From: Zygnema cylindricum
Lineage: Eukaryota > Streptophyta > Zygnematophyceae > Zygnematales > Zygnemataceae
Direction of reading: 5' to 3'
NCBI GenBank assembly: GCA_037447655.1
Contig: JBBHKE010001770.1
Location: 62,001 to 126,000 of the forward strand
DNA length: 64,000 nt
Of the stretch, positions 11,119 through 22,832 are shown piece after piece. Under the pieces are notes generated by a model. That model was not told where the DNA came from. It searched no databases and saw nothing but the letters and a program-made list of their open reading frames with translations. The position numbers and the translations under genes are program-made. How positions within the stretch are numbered: the first letter of the stretch is position 1; every line of letters begins with the position of its first letter.

Positions 11119-12187
11119 TGAAACTGTGAGACCTCCATAAGTCCTTAGAGTGGATAGCTTCCAAGAAGCCTCTAGGATAACCCTGACCCCTTTGTGTTTC
11201 AGCAAGAACAACTCCCACCCTGGCAGACAAAAACTGTGCTCAACTTCACCCCTGTGAAGGTAAGACTCCCTTGAGTCGATAGCAAAAAGAATCTCTGAAT
11301 TTTCTCCCCTGAGCAGTAAGTTATAGAGGGTCAAAGTTGACCTTTTGTACAGAAGCTCTCAAGGAGAGAGGGTCCTATCTCCTAATTTTTCTAAGTTGTA
11401 TCTCTCTCACCGACTCTATCTACTGATGTACGGAGCCAATCAGATTACTCCTCCGTACACAAAAGTATAGCTGCCGGTGTACTTTCTGTACGAACATTGT
11501 ACGACATGGCCTAAATGTCGACACGTGGTATATCCGAATTCCCTCCTTTAATCCTCGGAGATGCCGTGATCGAATGTCATTCCGCAACATGTCATCCAAT
11601 GTGGCGATGACCAAAATCCGGCAAAATCATCTTCCGTGATCGCGACGTTTAATTCCGACCGTCCGATTAAATTCACATTTAATCGTAGCCGTAATAAATA
11701 CATACGAGGTATTCGTTTCGCTAAAGAAATAAATGCGCAGTATTCGTTTTTTATCCGTACTGTAATCCGTACTTTAACATTAATGGATCTATGCCTCTAG
11801 TAAACAGTTTCAGTAAAATAAATAATCCTACGTGTTAATGTTTAACTAAATATCAAACCCTATATTATGTAACACTAGGTCTAGACTTAACGGATAAGGC
11901 TACCTGCTACCGGCAGCTTAGCGGCCGGTAGGTATCAGGATCAAATCCTGGAGGCAACACATATCCTTTTAGTAAATAAACCCCTTATGGTAAATAAACT
12001 AATAATTATATCCCGTAAACCTCTAGATAGCCTAGGTAGCCATGGCTCTAGCTTCCTCTCCAATTTCTAAGTGACTGCAACAAGTTTAAGAGTTAGAGAG
12101 AGAAGTTAGAGGTAGACTTCTTCAGCTTCTTTCTATATTTATATTTAGACCTAGAAAATACTTTAAACAGGACCATTAAATTCTACA
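11119..12187 (-). repeat. E4 3' LTR (type A, 1069 bp)
   Basis: It runs from tgaaactgtgagacctcc to ttctaca. A plus-strand tRNA-like unit lies at 11886-11970 (cttaacggataaggc, aggatcaaatcctgg, TTTT). Confidence 0.88.
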
Positions 12188-12200
12188 CTCCCCTTATTTT

Positions 12201-13833
12201 CTAGTCAATCTTTAATTTCAGACCACACTTCTCCCTGCAAAAAATTAGCTTAGGGGAAGGCACAAGTTTGGTCATCATATCTGCTACCATCTCACTATCA
12301 AGTCCGTACTCTAAACTGATTATTTTGTTTTCTACTTTCTCTCTAACAAAGCTAAGTCTAATGTCCATGTGTTTGGCTTTAAAATGATGTTTAGGATTGG
12401 CAGAAATAGCGATTGCTGCGTGATTATCACAAAAAAGATTTTGCACACCACTCTTAAGGTGACCAAGCTCACCAAGCAAAGACTTGACCCACATCAAGTA
12501 ATTTACAGCAGAGCAAAAGGCCATATACTTAGCCTCCATGGTGGACTGAGCAATAATTTTTTGCTGTTTGCTACTCAATAGCAAGCCCCATCACCCACAT
12601 ATAATACATATCCAGAAGTGCATCTCCTTATCAGAGCATCACCATAACTGGCATCACTCCAACTAGTGGTGTCAGTATTCTCCCCACCCAAATGCAACCA
12701 TAGATCCCTAGTTCCTATCAAATATCTAAGGACTCTCTTAGCTGCCTCCGAATCCCTCTTAGTGGGAGCATTAAGACTTCTACTCAGCTCTTCTACAGTT
12801 GCAACTAAATCCGGCCGGGTACAATTCATAAAATAGATTACACTTCCCACTACTTGCCTGTAAGGAATAGTCTGCATGAACTTCTGTTCTTCAGAAGATA
12901 ATTCCTTGTCTAAGACTATGACTCCTTCTTCCTCACTCTCTTTAATTCCCTTCTTCAACTCCATTGGAGTTGTACAACTATTAGCTTTATCCATCTGAAA
13001 TATTTCAAGCATGTTCCCTATTGCTTCTTTTTTAGTCAATCTTATAATCTTTCTTTTTGGGTCTCTTTCTACTTGAATTCCCAAAATATATTTTGCTTCC
13101 CCCATATCTTTCATTTCAAATCTCCTTTTAAGATCGGTTTTATGTTTATTAATTTTTTCAATTGATTTACTTAAAACAAGCAAATCATCAACATAAATTG
13201 CAATAAATATAATACCTTCCTCATCTTCAAAAACATAGATTGAGTGATCTAAGCTGATCCGGATATATCCGAGACCAGTAAGAAACTCATCAAGCTTCTT
13301 ATTCCACTGTTGAGGCGCTTGTTTAAAACCATAAAGAGATTTAATTAGTCGGCATACCTTACTCTCCTCTCCTTCCTCCACAAACCCTTCGGGTTATCGC
13401 ATGAAGATCTCCTCTTCTAATTCTCCATGCAAAAAGGTTGTCTTGATGTCCATCTGGTGCACTTCTATGTCTTCTGCTGCTGCCAGACTGAGAAGTATGG
13501 GGACAGAGGGAAATCTGACGAGCGGGGCAAAGATTTCCTCGTAGTCAATTCCCTACTTTTGTGTAAATCCCTTTGCCACTAATTTGGCCTTGTAGTGCTC
13601 GATTGTGTTATCTGGGTTCAGTTTAATATTAAAACCCACTTACAACCGATTGGTTTTCGGTTAGGTGGACAATCCACCAGCTCCCAAGTATTGGATGACA
13701 TTATTGAGGCCATCTCCTCATTGATGGCTGTCTTCCACCGGATTCTTTTTGGACAAGTCATCGCCTCTCCATAAGTCTGAGGTTCGTCTTGATGAGATAG
13801 TTTTGTTATCTTGTTATTAACCTATTTTTCTTG
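12201..13833 (-). pseudogene. E4 RT and RNase H
   Basis: 12575-13381 (268 codons) covers RT from KVCRLIKSLYGFKQAPQQWN through the intact catalytic YVDDLLVLSKS to the start of RNase H (TTSWSDASYGDALIRR). 12201-12584 continues RNase H (QKIIAQSTMEAKYMAFCSAV, FCDNHAAIAIS, DMMTKLVPSPK). 13382-13833 holds the RT start with stops. A frameshift of a few bases separates the two main frames near 12580. Confidence 0.88.
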
Positions 13834-14227
13834 CTATCTTTTGCTACTTCTCCTTCCTCCCTCAAAATCTGAGGTCGGAATAGATGGTTCTCGTGGATTC
13901 TTTCGAACAATCTTGGCTTCTCCCATATCTTTTGATTCCGAATCAATTTCCACCACGTCTTCCGCTTTGGGTAGAGTTGTCACTGGAGTTTCCACAGCCG
14001 AGTCTTTTTCATTCTGATTATTTACTGCAAAAATGTCATATTCTCTAAAACTTGGATAGTTAGGAAGCTCAAAGTCATCAGAATTTTCTGACTCAGAGCT
14101 GATTTTTACTGACTTTGTATATTTGAAAGGATCCACAGATTTTCCTTCATCCATAACTACTAGATGCTTTACTAAGATTATATCTTCCTTTTTGAGATCA
14201 TAAATTCTATATCCTTTAACATCCTCA
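13834..14227 (-). pseudogene. E4 integrase C-terminal tail
   Basis: It translates to EDVKGYRIYDLKKEDIILVK followed by the acidic linker and [17 protein letters not shown], the normal junction between integrase and RT in this family. It starts abruptly at the LTR boundary (14228). Confidence 0.85.
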
Positions 14228-14670
14228 TGAAACACTGAGACCTCCATAAGTCCTCCGAGTGGACAGCTTCCAAGAAGCCTCTAGGATAACCCTGACCCCT
14301 TTGTGTTTCAGCAAGAACAACTGCCACCGTGGCAGACAAAAACTCTGACCAACTTCACCCTTGTGAAAGTAAGACTCCCCTGAGTCGATAGGAAAAAGAA
14401 TCTATAAATTTTCTCCCCTGAGCAAGAAGATATGGAGGGTCAAAGTTGACCTTTTGTACAGAAGCTCTTTGAGATAGAGGGTCCTATCTCCTATTTTTTC
14501 TAAGTCCTATCTCTCTCACGGACATTATCTACTGATGTACGGAGCCAATGAGATTACTCTGTACACAAAAATACAGCTGCCGGTGTACTTTCTGTACAAA
14601 CATTGTACGACATGGCCTAAATGTCGACACGTGGTATATCCGGATTCGCTTCCGTAATCCTCGGAGATGC
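14228..14670 (-). repeat. E4 5' LTR, part 1
   Basis: Type A LTR sequence interrupted at 14671 by E5. It resumes at 20879. Confidence 0.88.
14666..14670. repeat. TSD of E5 (GATGC), left
   Basis: GATGC here and at 20874-20878. The E4 LTR is continuous across one copy (cggagatgccgtgatccaatg). Confidence 0.9.
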
Positions 14671-15561
14671 TGTTGGAAAGAGGTAATTAATAGTTCACTT
14701 CCCTATTTTAGTTTTGTTTTAAAGAAAGAGAGTAAGGATCAAAGGCGCGCCATAGCTGCCGCCATATTTAGAAAGTGGCAGCTTTTGCAGTTAATGGTAT
14801 TTTGGCTATAATGATGATTAGGTCTAGATTTGAACCTGTGACCTTTAGATTCTTTATAGCCTAACCCCTTAACCATTAAGGCGTTACGAAACGATACACG
14901 TGACGGGTTTCATAAATATATAAATATTAACGAAACAGCTAATTAACAGCAGACTAACCAAAATGAGCAATTTCTGCATGTACGCGAATCTGAACCGTGT
15001 AAAATATGTTTTGATCGGACGGCCGGCATTATAGCCGCCACGCGAAGTGAGCTTTTCGGCGGCTTACGGATATAGCGTCACGCGGTGCCACGTGGCGCCA
15101 CATTATTTGATACCGGAGAAGATGGGAGGAGGAACCATGGCTTCCGATATGACAGGTGTCACCTTGTAGACCTTGTCGTACAATAGTTGTACAATAAGTA
15201 CATCGCCCATTGTACCTTCTTGTACTTTATAGTGTTCCTATTGGACTAGGGTTTAATAGTAGGTAGTCGTGAGTAGGCAGACCGAGACTTAGTAATATCT
15301 AGGTACCTCTCTCTCTAAGAGAGCTTGTAACTATAAAGGTCATCTTTGACCAGCCATAACTTACTGCTCGGGTGAGCAAATTCAGTGATTTTTTTTGCGT
15401 TTGACTCAGGGGAGTCTTATCCTTACAAGGGTGGGAGTGGTTAGAATATTTGTGTGCCTGGGCGGCGCTTATACAGCGGGAAAGTAGAAGGGGCAAATAT
15501 TATCCTAGAGGCTTTACATAGGCTGCTCATTCTGTGGGTCAATGGAGACCACAAAATTTCA
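14671..15561 (+). repeat. E5 5' LTR (type C, 891 bp)
   Basis: It starts TGTTGGAAAG and ends aatttCA. A TATA-like actataaagg lies at 15330-15339 and the W-box-like inverted pair ggtcatctttgacc just after it. The antisense tRNA-like unit is at 14820-14888 on the minus strand, with the B box seen as gatttgaacc. Confidence 0.92.
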
Positions 15562-15919
15562 GGTTATGGGCCCACCCTCTAGGGTGCCCATATTTGATGG
15601 ATCAGACTTTCTTTATTTTGAAATGATGATGGAGGGAGAACTATTTGAGAAGAATTTAGGGGGCATAGTGTCTAGACAAATTCGATGCCCATCTCCACCT
15701 GGGTTTGGAGGGACACATTTTTCTGGCACCTCCGCCTCTACAGTTGGTAGAACAGCTGCCACCATCACCGAGGATGAAGATGAGGAAGGAGAAGAGATTG
15801 TCATGGAAGGAGAAAAGGAAGGAGTTGCAACTCAAGTAACACCATTGCCGAAGGCGATATCGGCAGCAGCACCACCAGCAACAACGACAAGGGTTTCAGA
15901 CCGAAAGATCAGAGTATGA
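15542..15919 (+). pseudogene. E5 gag N-terminus (starts in the LTR)
   Basis: The open frame begins METTKFQVMGPPSRVPIFDG. The ATG is 20 bp inside the 5' LTR and codons QVMGPPS are encoded by the primer site. An acidic low-complexity stretch (TEDEDEEGEEIVMEGEKEG) follows. It stops at 15917-15919. Gag would form the particle shell. E10 and E11 encode the same start, which supports it as the true one. Confidence 0.85.
15562..15576 (+). other. E5 primer-binding site (half-tRNA iMet type)
   Basis: ggttatgggcccacc lies immediately after the LTR terminal CA and is a perfect complement of the 15-base anticodon-arm stretch of plant tRNA-iMet. Confidence 0.85.
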
Positions 15920-15995
15920 AAAGTGGAACTACAAAGACAAGGTTGCTAAGCTCTTAATTCTTAAAAGTGTAGCAAAGGGCATTGCCATTCCCCTT

Positions 15996-17258
15996 ATGCA
16001 TGTCAAATCTTCATCTCAGATTTGGATATCACTAGTTAACAAATATAAGAGTGGATCATTGCAGCAGCAACATTTGGCAAAAAATATGATTGCAGCTTAT
16101 ACTTATAAGGGAGGAAGTTTGGATAATTATTGCAATGATTTAGGAGCATTGTTTGGAGAGTTAGAGAGTGCAGGTAACTCATGGTCTGAGAGACAAAGAG
16201 TGAACACATTAATGATGAAACTACCTGAAGAGTATGAGAATATCATTAACCGATTGCAGGACATAGGAGATAGCAATTGGAATTCGGATGACACTGTGGG
16301 AATGATTTTAGTGAAAGAAAGCACCATAGAGCTTAGGAGAGGGAGTCCAAGTGTCCAAGCATTGTCTGCAGGAGGTGATTGGCGGAAGCGTGATGAGGAG
16401 AGAGGGAAAGATCCTTATCGAAACTTTAGTGGAAGAGGAGAAGGAGGTGGCAGATTTGATAGACAGGGGAGAGGAACTTCTCGAGGAGGATTATGTCACT
16501 TCTGCAAGAAACCGGGACACTATATGGCAGATTGTGTCAGACTTGCAGATCTTCGACTGAAAGATGGCCAAGGAACCTCAAAGGACAGAGGAAAGAAAAA
16601 GGCTTTCCTGACTCAAGTTCTTGATGAGGAAGTGGAAGAAAAAACTGAACCTGAAGAGGAGCTTGAGGAGCTTCTCCTTAATCCGAAAAACACTGAAAAG
16701 CATGTCGACATTCCACGGAGACAAAAGTGTGCTTTCGGAGGTAAGAGGGATCCACCCGAGGATGGGTGGATCATAGACTCAGGGGCTTCAATGCATATGT
16801 GCAAAGATAAGCGGTGGTTCACTAAACTGAGAAAGATCCCAACAGTTGAGATAGAGTACGGAGATGGTAGAGTAGAAACCACAAGTCTTGTTGGAACTGT
16901 TGACTTGAAGGTTCTAGTTGATGGAAAGGCCTCAATTGTAACACTCTCAGACGTTCTTTACATTCCACAACTTAGCAAGAACCTAGTCTCAACAACTGTC
17001 CTAGATGAAAAGGAGTTTGAAACAGGAACTAGGAAAGGAATCTTCACAGCAAGCTTTGATAATGAGGTTTATTTCATAGCTGAGAAGGGCAGTCAAGGAA
17101 TGTTCAGAATTGTACTTTGCAATGAAAAGAGTGTTCTCTACTCGTGTGCAAGTGAGATGATGCTTTGGCATAAAAGGTTGGGGCATGTGCATCTAGATAG
17201 ATTAAAGAAAATGAAGAAAAATGGAATAGTGGAGGGTATTACTTTTGAAGATGATTAG
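15996..17258 (+). pseudogene. E5 gag, zinc knuckle, protease and GAG-pre-integrase
   Basis: This 420-codon open stretch is the best preserved part of E5. The gag middle has YTYKGGSLDNYCNDLGALF and LMMKLPEEYENIINRLQD. A CCHC zinc knuckle [14 protein letters not shown] follows (about 16495-16535). The protease active site is [12 protein letters not shown] (about 16767-16802), then the [12 protein letters not shown] and LSDVLYIPQLSKNLVST blocks. It ends in the GAG-pre-integrase start [21 protein letters not shown] at 17256-17258 interrupts it before the Cys pair CSGCAQGK. Confidence 0.92.
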
Positions 17259-18536
17259 ACCTTTGATGATTGTAGTGGATGTGCCCAAGGGAAGATTCAT
17301 AGACTTCCATTTCCAAAGGCAACCACATTTAGGAGAGAGAAAGTATTAGATCTAGTTCACACTGATGTTTGGGGACCTGCTAGGTATGCCTTACATGGGG
17401 GGAAATGATGGATGTTAACTATCACAGATGATTGGTCTAGATACACGAAGGTATACTTTCTCAGACATAAGTCAGAGGTATTAAGATGTTTCAAAGAGTA
17501 TAAAGTATGGAGTTAAAAGCTACATGAAACCTCAATAAAAGAGATAAGAAGTGATAATGGGAAAGAATACACCTCAAGGGATTTTGAAGAATATCTTAAA
17601 GAAGAAGGAATTCATCATGAGAAAACTGTTCCCTATAATCCGGAACAAAATGAAGTAGCAGAAAGAGTGAATAGAAATTTAGGAGATATGTCCAGAAGTA
17701 TGTTAAGTGATAAGAGGATAGGGCTACAGTTTTGGGCTGAGTCTATGAACTATGCTAATTTCATCAAAAATAGAGTCCTAACTTCAGCAAATAAGGAGGA
17801 AACTCTGTATGAGAGGTGGACAGGAAGAAAGCCTGATTTGTCTAGTTTGAGAGTGTTCGGAAGTCAAGTCTACAGTTTGGATTCCAATAAGACTAAATGG
17901 AAGTTAGAGGGAAGAGGGAAACCAGGATATCTTGTAGGATATGATGAGAGCACAAAAGGATACCGAGTGTATGACTTGAAAAAGAGAGATATAATTTTGG
18001 TAAAACACATAATGGTGATGAATGAAGAGAAGTCCATTGATCCATTCAAATATTATAAGGAAGTCAAAATCAGATTTGAAACGGATCAGTTTTCTGACTT
18101 TGACTTTGAAAATGAAGAGAAGGAAGAGGGAGAAAAAGAAAAATCTGTAGATTTACCAAAGGAGAAGGAGGAAACGACAACATCCGAGGCAACGCCACAA
18201 TACGAAGTGGAAACCGATGAGGAACTTGATGAGACACCGGAATTGGAATATAGGGAAGGTGAAAATTTCCCAAAACGAAACCCAAGGATGCCTTCCATAC
18301 CGGCGTCCAATTTTGAAGGGGGAAGAAGAAGTAGTAAACGACATCAAGAAAGACATTTAAATAACCAACTCACAAAGATGTCTCACCCAGATGAACCTCA
18401 AACATACTTAGAGGCCATAAACACTCCAGAAAGTAGCCGGTGGATCACAGCTATAAATGAAGAAATGGCCTCTATCATGGAAGCCAATACATGGGAGTTG
18501 GTAGATTGTCCACCGGACCGAAAACGGATCGGATGA
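17259..18536 (+). pseudogene. E5 integrase
   Basis: The domain opens with [16 protein letters not shown] and HTDVWGPA (first Asp, about 17360). It has an in-frame TGA near 17405 and a TAA near 17514. IRSDNGKEYTSRDF gives the second Asp. EQNEVAERVNRNL (about 17645-17680) holds the Glu. 17667-18536 is open for 289 codons through VFGSQVYSLDSNKTKWKL and the acidic linker to the integrase-RT junction. It ends at a TGA replacing the Cys of [13 protein letters not shown]. Confidence 0.88.
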
Positions 18537-18542
18537 AAGTGG

Positions 18543-19969
18543 GTGTTTAAACTTAAATTAAACCCGGATAATACCATTGAGAGGTACAAAGCTAGGTTAG
18601 TTGCAAAAGGTTATACACAGAAAGAGGGGATAGACTACGAAGAAACCTTTGCACTTGTAGTCAGATTTCCTTCTGTTAGAATCCTTTTAAGTATAGCCGC
18701 AGCGGAGGATATGGAAATCCACCAGATGGATATTAAAACTGCCTTTTTGCACGGAGAGTTGGAAGAAGAAATTTACATGAGGCAACCGGAAGGATTCGTG
18801 GAAAGTGGGGAAGAAAACAAAGTTTGCAAACTGATAAAATCACTCTATGGGCTTAAGCAAGCCCCGCGATAGTGGAATATAAAGCTCGACAAATTTCTGA
18901 CCAATTTGGGGTATATCAGAATTAGTTCAGATCACTCTATATATTTATTTGAGGATGAGAATTGAGTGATATTTATGTGGATGATTTGTTGGTCTTAAGC
19001 AAGTCCTTAGATAAAATTAACAAACTAAAACGGGATCTTAGAAGCAGTTTTGATATGAAAGATCTTGGCGAAGCAAAGTACATTTTGGGAATTCAGATGG
19101 AGAGAGATAGAGGGAATAGAATTATAAGACTCACTCAAAAAGAAGCAATCGGTAATATGCTAGAAAAATTTCAAATGGAGAAAGCAAACGGATGTACTAC
19201 TCCCATGGATTTGAAGAAAGTGAGTGAGGGGAGTGAAGAGGGAGAAATATTCATCATTAATGATGAGATGGACGAGATACAAAGAAAATTTATGGAAAAT
19301 ATCCCTTATCGGCAGATTGTAGGCAGTTTAATTTATTTTATAAACTGTACCCGTCCGGATATAGCTGCAACTGTAGGTGTCCTTAGTAGAAATCTAAATG
19401 AACCAAGAAAGAGAGATTGGGAGGCTGCCAAAAGGGTGATGAGGTATTTGGTGGGGACAAGGGAATTATGGTTGCATTTGGGAGGGGAGCACACTGACAT
19501 CACCACTTGGAGTGATGCCAGTTATGAAGATGTGCCTTTAAGGAGGTGTACGACTGGATATGTGTTGCAAATTGGATCCGGTGCATGTTGTTAGAGTAGC
19601 AAGCAACAAAAAGTAGTTGCTCAGTCCACTATGGAGGCTGAATACATGGCTTCCTGTGCTGCCACCAAAGAATTAATGTGGGTTAAATCTCTTCTTGAAG
19701 AACTTCGGTTCATAAAGTCTGGAACTCAAAATGTTTTTTGTGATAATCAAGCTGTTATCTCGATTGCAGCTAATCCGAAACATCACTTCAAAGCTAAGCA
19801 TATGGATATTAGACTAAGCTTTGTCAGAGAGAAGGTAGAAAATAAAATTATTAAACTGGTTCATAAAACTGATAGAGAAATGATTGCAGACATGATGATA
19901 AAAGCAGTGCCTTCCCCTAAGTTGATTTATTGCATAGAAAACTGTGGATTAAAATTGAAAAGTGACTAG
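18543..19969 (+). pseudogene. E5 RT and RNase H
   Basis: 18543-18872 is RT fingers and palm ([43 protein letters not shown]). It stops at a TAG in place of the Gln of PRQW. A small deletion near 18960 breaks the frame just before the intact YVDDLLVLSKS. 18962-19594 continues through RT to RNase H (WSDASYEDVPLRRC). A TAG in place of Trp lies at 19592-19594, then 19631-19969 finishes RNase H (MEAEYMASCAATKELMW, FCDNQAVISIAANP). Most lesions are single-base nonsense changes. Confidence 0.9.
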
Positions 19970-19982
19970 TAATTAAGGGGAG

Positions 19983-20873
19983 TGTTGAAAAGAGGTTATT
20001 AATAGTTCACTTCTCTATTTTACTTTTGTTTTAAAGAAAGAGAGTAAGGATTAAAGGCGCGCCATGGCTGCCGCCATATTTAGAAAGTGGCAGCTTTTGC
20101 AGTTAAGGGTATTTTGGCTATAATGATGCCTAGGTCTAGATTTGAACCTGTGACCTCTAGATTCTTTAAAGCCTGCCGCCTTAACCATTAAGGCGTTACA
20201 AAACGATACACGTGACGGGTTTCATAAAAATATAAATATTAACGAAACAGCTAATTAACAGCAGACTTACCAAAATGAGCAATTTCTGCATGTACGCGAA
20301 TCTGAACCGTGTAAAATATGTTTTGATCGGACGGTCGGCATTATAGCCGCCACCCGAAGTGAGCTTTTCGGCGGCATACGGATATAGCGTCACGCGGTGC
20401 CACGTGGCGCCACATTATTTGATACCGGAGAAGATGGGAGGAGGAACCATGGCTTCCAATATGACAGGTGTCACCTTGTAGACCTTGTCGTACAATAGTT
20501 GTACAATAAGTACATCGCCCATTGTACCTTCTTGTACTTTATAGTGTTCCTATTGGACTAGGGTTTAATAGTAGGTAGTCGTGAGTAGGCAGACCGAGAC
20601 TTAGTAATATCTAGGTACCTCTCTCTCTAAGAGAGCTTGTAACTATAAAGGTCATCTTTGACCAGCCATAACTTACTGCTCGAGTGAGCAAATTCAGTGA
20701 TTTTTTTTGCGTTTCACTCAGGGGAGTCTTGTCCTCACAAGGGTGAGAGTTTTCAGAATATTTGTGTGCCTGGGCGGCGCTTATTCAGCGGGAAAGTAGA
20801 AGGGGCAAATATTATCCTAGAGGCTTTACATAGGCTGCTCATTCTGTGGGTCAATGGAGACCACAGAATTTCA
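19983..20873 (+). repeat. E5 3' LTR (type C, 891 bp)
   Basis: It pairs with 14671-15561. The antisense tRNA-like unit is at 20132-20199 on the minus strand. Confidence 0.92.
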
Positions 20874-20878
20874 GATGC
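20874..20878. repeat. TSD of E5 (GATGC), right
   Basis: It repeats 14666-14670. Confidence 0.9.
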
Positions 20879-21494
20879 CGTGATCCAATGTCATTCCGCC
20901 ACGTGTCATTCGATGTGGCGATGACCAAAAACCGTCGAAATCCTCTTTCGCGATCTCGACGTTTAATTCCGGCCGTCCGATTAAATTCATATTTAATTGT
21001 AGCGGTAATAAATACATACGCGGTATTCGTTTCGCTAAAGAAATAAATGCGCGGTATTCGTTTTTTATCCGTAACGTAATCCGTACTTTTACATTAATGG
21101 ATCTATGCCTCCCGTAAACAGTTTTAGTTAAATGAATAATCCTACATGTTAATGTTTAACTTAATATCAAACCCTATGGTATGTAACACTAGGTCTAGAC
21201 TTAACGGATAAGGCTACCGGCAGCTTACTAGTCAACAAGTACCAGGATCAAATCCTGGAGGCAACACATATCCTTTGAGTAAATAAACCCATAATGGTAA
21301 ATAAACTAATAATTATATCCCGTAAACCTCTAGATAACCTAGGTAGCCATGGCTCTAGTATCCTCTCCAATTTCTCAGTGACTGCGACAAGTTTGAGAAT
21401 TTGAGAGAGAAGTTAGAGGTAAACTGCCTCGGCTACTTTCTATATTTATATTTAGACCTAGAAAATACTTTAAAAAGGACCATTAATTTCTACA
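20879..21494 (-). repeat. E4 5' LTR, part 2
   Basis: It continues the type A LTR after E5 and ends aatttctaca. A tRNA-like unit lies at 21188-21274 on the plus strand, but its T-run is only T3. Confidence 0.88.
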
Positions 21495-22832
21495 ATGGTC
21501 AGCATAAATCTTTTCTCTTCCGGGCCTACCTTATCATTTAATATTTAAACTCCCTCTTCCAGAATTCCTTCACTTACCTTCTTTAATTCCATAAGAGTGG
21601 TACAACTATTAGCTTTATCTATTTGGGAGTTTTCTAACATATTTCCAATAGTCTCTTTTTGAGTTAATCTTATTATCTTTTTATCTCTGTCTCTCTCTAC
21701 CTGAATTCTAAAAATATACCTTGCTTCTCCCATATCATTCATCTCAAATCTTCTTTTTAGATCATTTTTCAACTTGTTTATTTTATCCATAGATTTACTT
21801 AAAACAAGCAAATCACCAATATAAATTGCAATAAAAATAATTCCTTCCTCATCTTCAAACAAAAAAATTGAGTGATCTAGGCTGATCCCAATATATCCCA
21901 AACCTATAAGAAACTCATCGAGCTTGTTCTTCCATTGCCGAAGAGCTTATTTCAGCCCATACAAAGATTTGATCAATTGACATACCTTGTTTTCCTCCTC
22001 TTGCTCCACAAATCCTTCAAGTTGTCGCATAAAAATTTCCTCCCCCAACTCTTATGTAGAAAGGCCGTTTTGATGTCCATCTCATGCACTTCCATATCTT
22101 CTACTGCCGCCATATAGAGAAGTATCCGAACCGAAGGGAATTTGACGACCGGAGCAAAATTCTCCTCGTAGCCAATTCCCTCTTTCTAGGTAAATCCCTT
22201 CGCTACTAACCTAGCCTTGTAGCGGTCAATGATGTTATCCGGGTTGAGTTTCAGCTTAAATACTCACTTACACCCAATTGGCTTCATGTCAGGAGGACAA
22301 TCCAACAATTTCCATATATCGGCCACCATAATTAATTCCATCTCCTCATTAATGGTTGTTTCCCACCAGTTTCTCTTAGGACAAGTCATTGCCTCATTAT
22401 AAGTTTTATGTTCATCAAGGTGAGACTGTTCGGTTACCTTATTGTTAACTTGTCTCTCTTGCATTCTTTTGCTGCTTCTTCTTCCTCTATCAAACTCGGT
22501 TGGTGGAATAGATGGCTCCCTTGGATTTTTCCAAACAGTTTTTACTTCTCCCCTATCCTTTGATTTTGGGTCGATTTCCACCACCTCTTCCGTTTTGGTT
22601 GGAGTTAATAATAGGGGTTTCACATTTGGGTACTTCTCGATCTGATCTATATTTGCAAGATCATCATCTCTTTGAAATCCTAGATAGTAAGGAAGCTCAA
22701 AGTCATCTGAATTTTCTACCTCAAATATTATTCTGACAATCTTTCTATGCTTAAAAGGATCGATTTTTCTTTATCCATAACCACCAGATGCTTCACTAGG
22801 ATTATATCCTCTCTTTTGAGATCATAGACTCT
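21495..22832 (-). pseudogene. E3 RT
   Basis: 21545-21901 reads RT from GYIGISLDHSIFLFEDEEGI through the active-site region YIGDLLVLSKS (YVDD changed to YIGD) to the RT connection. 22264-22623 covers the linker and RT start (TEFDRGRRSSKRMQERQVNN). Several stops and indels break the frame, so RT is inactive. Confidence 0.86.

Larger units (their letters stand above)
14671..20873 (+). mobile_element. Copia retrotransposon E5 (type C LTRs), plus strand
   Basis: A full-length 6203-bp element with two 891-bp LTRs (14671-15561 and 19983-20873), TSD GATGC, primer site 15562-15576 and polypurine tract aattaagggg just before 19983. By eye the LTRs differ at about 30 positions (roughly 96-97% identity). 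The gag-pol frame runs from ATG 15542 to the stop at 19967-19969 with several stops and one deletion. Confidence 0.95.
11119..21494 (-). mobile_element. Copia element E4 (type A LTRs), deletion derivative, split by E5
   Basis: The 3' LTR is 11119-12187. The 5' LTR is 14228-14670 plus 20879-21494, interrupted by E5. The internal part is only 12188-14227: RNase H, RT and the integrase tail. Primer site, gag, protease and integrase core are gone, and the LTR joins directly to the integrase C-terminus. As the primer site is lost, the deletion most likely happened after insertion. Confidence 0.88.

Noticed and set aside
18070-18356. Minus-strand Ser/Phe-rich ORFs opposite the E5 integrase linker
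   Set aside because: They are shadows of the acidic, Glu-rich linker on the coding strand. The same applies to similar antisense ORFs opposite E2, E3, E10 and E11.
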